Source of the DNA: Nesterenkonia ebinurensis
GTDB lineage: Bacteria > Actinomycetota > Actinomycetes > Actinomycetales > Micrococcaceae
Direction: 5' to 3'
DNA length: 64,000 bases
Assembly: GCF_008711175.1 (NCBI RefSeq)
Contig: NZ_VWNF01000011.1
Location: forward strand, 434,001-498,000
The translations under genes were made by a program, and so were the position numbers. Shown piece after piece: positions 59,619 through 64,000 of the stretch. The notes under the pieces were generated by a model. The model was not told where the DNA came from, made no database searches, and saw nothing but the letters and a program-made list of their open reading frames with translations. Every line of letters begins with the position of its first letter. The stretch's first letter is position 1.

Positions 59619-61751
59619 TCAGCCGACGCGGCGGACCTGGCTGATGTTGTGCGACTGGAAGATCGGACGAATGCTGACCCCGGAGGAGGGGGAGCCGGCA
59701 TCAGCGATCATTCCGCCACCCAGGTAGATGGCCACATGGTAGTTGCCCCAGAAGATCAGATCGCCGGGCTGGCGGTCGCTCCAGGAGACCTGTCGGCCCT
59801 GGGTGAGCTGGGCGTAGGTGGTGCGGCCCAAGCTCACCCCGGCCCGGGCGTAGGCTGCCTGCACGAAGCTGGAGCAGTCCCAGGCGTTGGGACCATTGGC
59901 GCCCAACACGTAGCTGGTGCCCGACCGGGTGGCCTCGTTGCGGGCCCAGCTGAGGGCGATCTGGGCTGCGCCGCTGCTTCCGCTGTTGCCGGCGGGCTGG
60001 TTCCCAGAGCTCTGCGTGGGACGCGGAGTCGAAGTCTGCGTCTGGGTGGGGCTCGGGCTGGGGCTAGACGATGAGCTGCTGCGCAGCCCGCTCAGGTGGG
60101 TGGCCAGCCTGGAGGTGGAGACCGTACCGTCACTGTTGAGCAGATCAGGTCGGTTGGCCGGGATCCACCGCCAGTAGTCTCCGCCGGAGCCTCCGTCGAA
60201 CCTCGGGTCGATGTTGCTGCCCTCCACCAGCAGGCCTCGCAATTCCTGGCTCAGGTCATCCCAGTGCGGGATCCGCGGGGTCTGCGAGGGACTGGAGCTC
60301 GGGCTGGAGGTCTGGGTAGGCGTAGAGCTCGGGGCAGAGGTCTGGCTGGGCGTGGAACTCGGGGTAGGGGTGGGAGTCGGCGTCGGGCTCGGTGAGGAGC
60401 TCGGCGATGAACTCGGTGCAGAGGATGAAGACTGGCTCGGGCTGGGGCTGGGTGATGAGCTGGCCTCAGCCTCGGCCTCAGCTGCTTGGTTCCGCAGCCG
60501 GGTGACCTCACCTTCCACCACGGTCCAGCTGGCGCTGCCGCTGCTGGTGGTGAACAGATCGTTGTCCAGAATCAGCTGGTAGTAGTCCCGGGCACCACCG
60601 TCGAAGTTGGTGTCCAGCTCAGCGGCCTCAGCCAGCAGATCCTTCTGCTCTGAGCTCAGCGAGTCGTAACTGGCCGCACTTGACTCAGTGGGGGACTCTG
60701 AGGGGCTCGGGGTGGGAGTAGCCGAGGGGGTGGCGCTCGGGCTCGGAGTGGAGGTTGCGGTCTCGCTCGGGCTAGGGCTCGGAGAGTCGGAGGGGGTGAC
60801 CTCAGACTCTTCGGACGATTCGGCTTCCCCTTCCGCTTCGTCCGAAGAGTCCTCGGTGGTCTGGTTGCTGGCCGCGGTGCCAGCCTCATCGGTCTCAGCC
60901 GAGGCAGGTGTACGCAGCTGGCTGATCCGGGCGGTGACGGCATCGCAGTCGATGGCACCGTCTTCAGCGAAGTAGCCGGTCCCGGTCTCGGAGAGCTCCT
61001 CACGGTTGTAGAGCCAGAGCAGGAAGTCGTCCAGTGAGCCTTCGAAGCTCTCTTCCTCCTGGAGGGTCTCCAGGAGCTCGCAGGTGCGCTGGTCTGCTTC
61101 ACGACGCTGCTGGAGGATCCGAGCTTCCTCTGCTCCGAGGTCACCCAGGGAGGCGGCGGCCACCTCGTCTTGTGCCTCGGCGCGGTCTTCAGCCTCGCGC
61201 TGGCGCTGCAGCGCTGCCGCGGCATCCTGCTCAGCCTGTTCGTCAAGCTGCTGGTCGGTGGCGTCATCGGCCAGAGTGTCGCCCTCGCCCAGCAGGACAT
61301 CTGCTGCAGAGGTGTCGGAGCTCTGGTAGTCGTCGGAGGCGTCAAGGGCCATGGCCGCCTCAGCCTCACGCTGTGCTTGTTCGGCCTCTTCGCGAAGCTC
61401 GGAGGCCTCTTCCAGCTCGGCGATGGCTAGGGAGTGCTGACGCATCAGCTCGAGCTCGAGTTCCTCGGCGCGGTCCACGGCCTGATCAATCCGGCCCACG
61501 ATGTCGATGATCATCTGGTCCCGGGCGTCAGCAGACTCGGCGGCGGTGGAGATCTCCTCGACGGAGAGCACCTCAGGAAGGTCAGTGCGGACGAGGGTCT
61601 CATCAGAGAGGTTCTGGTCGTTGGTCTGCTCCACGGCGGAGCCGTCAGAGGTGCGATCAGCGACCAGGCCGGGCAGAGTGGTCCCGACGAGCGCTGTAGT
61701 CACGATGGCGGCGGTGACGGCCGCCACCGCAAGATTGCGACGGTGCTTCAC
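59619..61751 (-). CDS. Secreted NlpC/P60 cell-wall hydrolase with coiled coil and repeated modules
   Basis: 710 aa from GTG 61751 (GAGGAAG upstream). A signal peptide (LAVAAVTAAIVTTALVG) leads an acidic, Ala/Glu-rich coiled coil (about 60-210). Then come three copies of a ~55-residue module with the pattern FdGg..DYy..I..N..L......G (near FEGSLDDFLLWLYNREEL, FDGGARDYYQLILDNDLF and FDGGSGGDYWRWIPANRPDL), separated by Ser/Pro/Thr linkers (SPSPSPSE type). The NlpC/P60 domain ends the protein: Cys at about 626 (WDCSSFVQ) and His at about 672 (NYHVAIYLG). Peptidoglycan stem-peptide cleavage is expected. A long leader precedes it. Confidence 0.9.
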   Translation of the reverse strand: MKHRRNLAVAAVTAAIVTTALVGTTLPGLVADRTSDGSAVEQTNDQNLSDETLVRTDLPEVLSVEEISTAAESADARDQMIIDIVGRIDQAVDRAEELELELMRQHSLAIAELEEASELREEAEQAQREAEAAMALDASDDYQSSDTSAADVLLGEGDTLADDATDQQLDEQAEQDAAAALQRQREAEDRAEAQDEVAAASLGDLGAEEARILQQRREADQRTCELLETLQEEESFEGSLDDFLLWLYNREELSETGTGYFAEDGAIDCDAVTARISQLRTPASAETDEAGTAASNQTTEDSSDEAEGEAESSEESEVTPSDSPSPSPSETATSTPSPSATPSATPTPSPSESPTESSAASYDSLSSEQKDLLAEAAELDTNFDGGARDYYQLILDNDLFTTSSGSASWTVVEGEVTRLRNQAAEAEAEASSSPSPSPSQSSSSAPSSSPSSSPSPTPTPTPTPSSTPSQTSAPSSTPTQTSSPSSSPSQTPRIPHWDDLSQELRGLLVEGSNIDPRFDGGSGGDYWRWIPANRPDLLNSDGTVSTSRLATHLSGLRSSSSSSPSPSPTQTQTSTPRPTQSSGNQPAGNSGSSGAAQIALSWARNEATRSGTSYVLGANGPNAWDCSSFVQAAYARAGVSLGRTTYAQLTQGRQVSWSDRQPGDLIFWGNYHVAIYLGGGMIADAGSPSSGVSIRPIFQSHNISQVRRVG

Positions 61752-62176
61752 AGTTCTTCCTCACTTTTCCTCTTTGGGCGCAGCGGTCACGCCAACCTAG
61801 GTCTCGTAGTATGAGAGACCCTGCTGCGGCTCCAGCCGGGACACGGACGCTTACCTGCGGAGGCTGAGTGAACCCCTCGGGCGAGCGACTGAGATGGGAA
61901 ACGTGTCTGGATTGGAACCCTTCGCGGTGCTGCTGGCGTTCACAATAATTGCGAAAAGGTCACGGAGGCAATAGCCCTCAAGGTTTCTGTGATGAATCTG
62001 TGAAACAAAAAACCGCGTCATTCCGCGGAAGTAGGGTCACAAATCAGCATCGTCAAACCTTCAAGTAGGTTGAAGGTTAAGCTCTGCACAACTTTGTCAC
62101 AGAGTCTCAGCGTGGAGTGTCACCTATATATTGCACAGCAGATCTGATACAGACCCATGTGCCCCGCTGCGGGACA
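61752..62176. promoter_or_regulatory. Long leader region of the NlpC/P60 gene (no gene)
   Basis: 425 bases without a credible gene. A sigma-70-like promoter is visible on the minus strand: TTGCCT (61966-61971), 18-base spacer, TATTGT (61942-61947). This would give a leader of about 180 bases containing a GGTCTC/GAGACC hairpin (61801-61821) before the GTG. Upstream lie TTCCGCGGAA and the hairpin at 62056. The leader is long enough for RNA-level control; I could not match it to a known riboswitch. Confidence 0.4.
62056..62078. terminator. Short hairpin after the second stress-protein gene
   Basis: Perfect stem AACCTTCAA/TTGAAGGTT with loop GTAGG, about 100 bases past the minus-strand stop at 62177. 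Terminator or operator; not followed by a T-run. Confidence 0.4.
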
Positions 62177-63214
62177 TTACAGCACGGGACCGAACTCAGC
62201 GCGGTTCTGGATGCGCTGGTCCTCCCCTTCAGGCACCACCATCAGGGGACCTTCGGCGTGCTGGAGCACTCCCTGGGAGGTAGAGCCCAGCAGCATTCCG
62301 GCGAATCCGCCGCGTCCGCGGGTGCCCAGCACCGTCAGCTGGGCGTGACGGGTCTCTGCAACCAGCACATCGACTGCGGTGCCGTCGATGACCTCAACAT
62401 CGATCTCAAGCTCCGGGTAGTGGCTGTTGATCCAGAGCCGGCCGGCATTGAGCTTCTCCTGCAGTTCAGCCAGTGCGTCGGAGTCTTCAATGTGGGTGGG
62501 GATCCACACCAGGGTGGAGCCCAAGGGAGGCAGAGCACAGACCAGTCTGAGTGTGGTGCCGCGCTCGGCAGCCTCCTGGGCTGCGGTCAGGGCGGCCACC
62601 CTGCCGTAGTCGGAGCCGTCCACTCCGGCCACCACAGGGCGCTTGTCCCGAGTCCGGATGGGATGGGCTCCCTCTTCGATGAGCGAGGCCGGGGCCGGTG
62701 CACCCGGCTCATCGGCGGCGGAGACGATCGGGATGGCCCCGGTAGCGGTGGTCACAGCGTTCTCCTGCTTGGATGAGAACTTCAGCGGCACCAAAACCGT
62801 GGGGCATTTGGCATGTGCAGGCAGTGCGGAGGAGACCGATCCGAGCAGCCGTCCGAAGAACCCTCCCCTGCCGCGGGAGCCCACCACCAGCACTGCAGCG
62901 GACTCAGAGTATTCCAGCAGCACCGCAGCGGGATCCCCGGATTCGATGCGGTAGTCCACCTCGCCGGGATAGTCGCGCAGGAACTGCTTGGCTTCTTCCA
63001 GCACTTTCTCCGCGCCAGCACGCAAGGAGGAGTCATCCATCATGGCGTAGCCGCCGTCCATGGAGGAGGCGGCGAAGGCTGGGATCGAATAAGCCGTCAC
63101 CACGGTCAGCGGCAGCTCGCGGCGGTGGGCCTCGGCGGCTGCCCAGTGGGCTGCCCGCAGGGACTGTTCTGAGCCGTCCACGCCAACGACGACGCCGGGG
63201 TTCTCGGGGATCAT
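62177..63214 (-). CDS. Universal stress protein, tandem UspA domains
   Basis: 345 aa, GGAGG before the ATG. Domain 1 starts GVVVGVDGSEQSLRAAHWA with GSRGRGGFFGRLLGSVSSAL; domain 2 has VVAGVDGSDYGRVAALTAAQ and GTRGRGGFAGMLLGSTSQGV. The Gly-rich ATP loops are intact in both. Paralogue of 32518-33531 with the same architecture and inter-domain linker type. Probable role in stress or dormancy. Confidence 0.93.
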   Translation of the reverse strand: MIPENPGVVVGVDGSEQSLRAAHWAAAEAHRRELPLTVVTAYSIPAFAASSMDGGYAMMDDSSLRAGAEKVLEEAKQFLRDYPGEVDYRIESGDPAAVLLEYSESAAVLVVGSRGRGGFFGRLLGSVSSALPAHAKCPTVLVPLKFSSKQENAVTTATGAIPIVSAADEPGAPAPASLIEEGAHPIRTRDKRPVVAGVDGSDYGRVAALTAAQEAAERGTTLRLVCALPPLGSTLVWIPTHIEDSDALAELQEKLNAGRLWINSHYPELEIDVEVIDGTAVDVLVAETRHAQLTVLGTRGRGGFAGMLLGSTSQGVLQHAEGPLMVVPEGEDQRIQNRAEFGPVL

Positions 63215-63590
63215 GGCGGACCTCCTGGGATGTGGTTTCCCGACATCCTACAGTGCTGGTCCCACCCACGGGGAGACCCCGCTCGGCTCTCGGCCGGCTG
63301 CAGCGGCGCCGGCCTTCGCACCTAAAGGTCCGTTCAGAACTCGCCGGTGTTACGCAGACAGGTGCTGGACGAGTCGAGCCGGGTATGCTCGGGGAACAGC
63401 GCGGAGACGCACCGGTGCGCAAAGACCCATGTCCGGCGGGGTCATGATGTGCTGGAGGCAGTGTCAAAATCCTCGGGAACCCACTGCAGGCTGATGCTCA
63501 TGCCCACAGATTAGGAGCTCCGGACCAACCCGTGACCACCTGGAGACCGAATGTCCACCCGACGACTCTGCGTGAATACTGCGTAAATTG
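63215..63590. other. Intergenic region, no gene recognised
   Basis: 376 bases without a supported gene. A 19-codon frame (63442-63501, minus, starting MSISLQWVPEDFD) has only a weak ribosome site and is probably chance. No repeat or tRNA was seen. It must hold the promoter of the stress-protein gene at its left end. Confidence 0.4.
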
Positions 63591-64000
63591 TCAGGCAGAG
63601 AACTCCCCGGGCAGCGCCAGATTCTCAGAGGACGACGACACCCGCTCAGCTGCGCGGAGGGCCTTGGCCTCTTTCCGGCTTGCCTTGGAGGCTGTTCGGA
63701 GTTCTTTCTTCTTCACCCGGCGCTCTTTACGGTCAGCCCGCAGCTTCTCGCGCTCCAGGCCCCGCTTGAAGTCCTCCACCAGAGCTGCCGGGGTCTGCTC
63801 TGGCAGCTCCCCGAAGATGCTGTGCGCAGTGGAGGTGATGTGGTGTGCCAGCACCCGGTTGCCCACTCCCCCGATGATCGCCCCGATGCCGTAGGGCACG
63901 GCACGGGCGAACATGGAGGTCCCCTGCCGGATGAAGAACCGGCGCACAAACTGCTTCTTCAGCTGATTGGTGATCAGGTTGGCCATAGTGGAGGATCCGG
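63591..64000 (-). CDS. EcsC-family protein, C-terminal part (cut by right edge)
   Basis: The frame is open from the window edge to the TGA at 63591 (136 codons). An internal ATG at 63986 has no good ribosome site, so the start probably lies outside. The segment RAVPYGIGAIIGGVGNRVLAHH resembles the glycine-rich C-terminal motif of EcsC proteins (PxxGAxxGAxxN). It is followed by a highly charged tail of about 70 residues (REKLRADRKERRVKKKELR) that may be a coiled coil. EcsC function is not well defined; the name comes from the Bacillus ecsABC locus. Confidence 0.6.
   Translation of the reverse strand, partial: GSSTMANLITNQLKKQFVRRFFIRQGTSMFARAVPYGIGAIIGGVGNRVLAHHITSTAHSIFGELPEQTPAALVEDFKRGLEREKLRADRKERRVKKKELRTASKASRKEAKALRAAERVSSSSENLALPGEFSA

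Noticed and set aside
61752-62176. A cyclic di-AMP (ydaO-type) riboswitch before the NlpC/P60 gene
   Set aside because: Expected from gene context, but the conserved GGGGTGAA, GGTAGGGC and CCCGAA...CAGCTAACC blocks could not be found on the minus strand. Left as an unassigned leader.
63442-63501. Short minus-strand frame of 19 codons before the EcsC-like fragment
   Set aside because: Weak ribosome site, no coupling to a neighbour and no recognisable product.

Overview
The window is high-GC, densely packed DNA from an actinobacterium, most likely a member of the Micrococcaceae. Two lipoproteins carry long Asp/Glu-rich linkers, which hints at a salt- or alkali-tolerant member such as Nesterenkonia. 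The host assignment is an inference from the gene set (purA, DUF3151, fba, pyc, dnaG, actinobacterial start-codon use and NlpC/P60 protein); no 16S rRNA is present.

Layout. 1-2591: the 3' part of an MFS transporter and a pair of paralogous ATP-grasp genes, one of them lacking catalytic residues. 2646-20305: a large sulfur-scavenging region. Four adjacent operons each begin with a SAM-I type riboswitch (about 7376-7465, 12538-12622, 15566-15651 on the minus strand; 15817-15920 on the plus strand). They encode a sugar-type ABC importer with a DmoA-like monooxygenase; two SfnB/DszC-like flavoenzymes with an aldo-keto reductase and a DszA-like monooxygenase; an SsuABC-like transporter; and a flavin reductase, acyl-CoA synthetase, O-acetylhomoserine sulfhydrylase (MetY) and CoA-binding protein. 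The model is import of organosulfur compounds, flavin-dependent release of sulfite or sulfide, and capture of the sulfur as homocysteine, all repressed when SAM is plentiful. 20420-25515: a lipoprotein, purA, an unrecognised two-gene unit, thymidine kinase and DUF3151. 25730-29986: a phosphonate-type ABC transporter (phnDCEE). 30188-37063: HAD hydrolase, fructose-bisphosphate aldolase, stress protein, hydrolase, an alkyltransferase-like protein, an Lrp regulator with a damaged helix-turn-helix divergent from azlCD, and a SpoU methyltransferase. 37213-43964: pyruvate carboxylase, DNA primase, tRNA-Glu/Asp/Phe and a small membrane protein.

44872-56264 is a second accessory locus. A seven-gene minus-strand operon (M20 deacylase, GntR regulator, RidA, D-serine dehydratase-like PLP enzyme, aminotransferase, KDG kinase, KDPG aldolase) is divergent from a TRAP transporter followed by a class V aminotransferase and a creatininase-family hydrolase. 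GTCTAGAC-type operators lie between them. The best reading is catabolism of an (N-acylated) amino-sugar acid such as D-glucosaminate through KDG and KDPG. 56275-64000 holds nadE, pyrE, a MalY/PatB-type lyase, a zincin, a large NlpC/P60 secreted protein with a repeated unknown module, a second tandem universal stress protein, and the end of an EcsC-like gene cut by the window edge.

Structural themes are nested intergenic hairpins at many gene ends, and a dispersed palindromic repeat that occurs between genes and also inside coding regions (dnaG linker, HAD gene).
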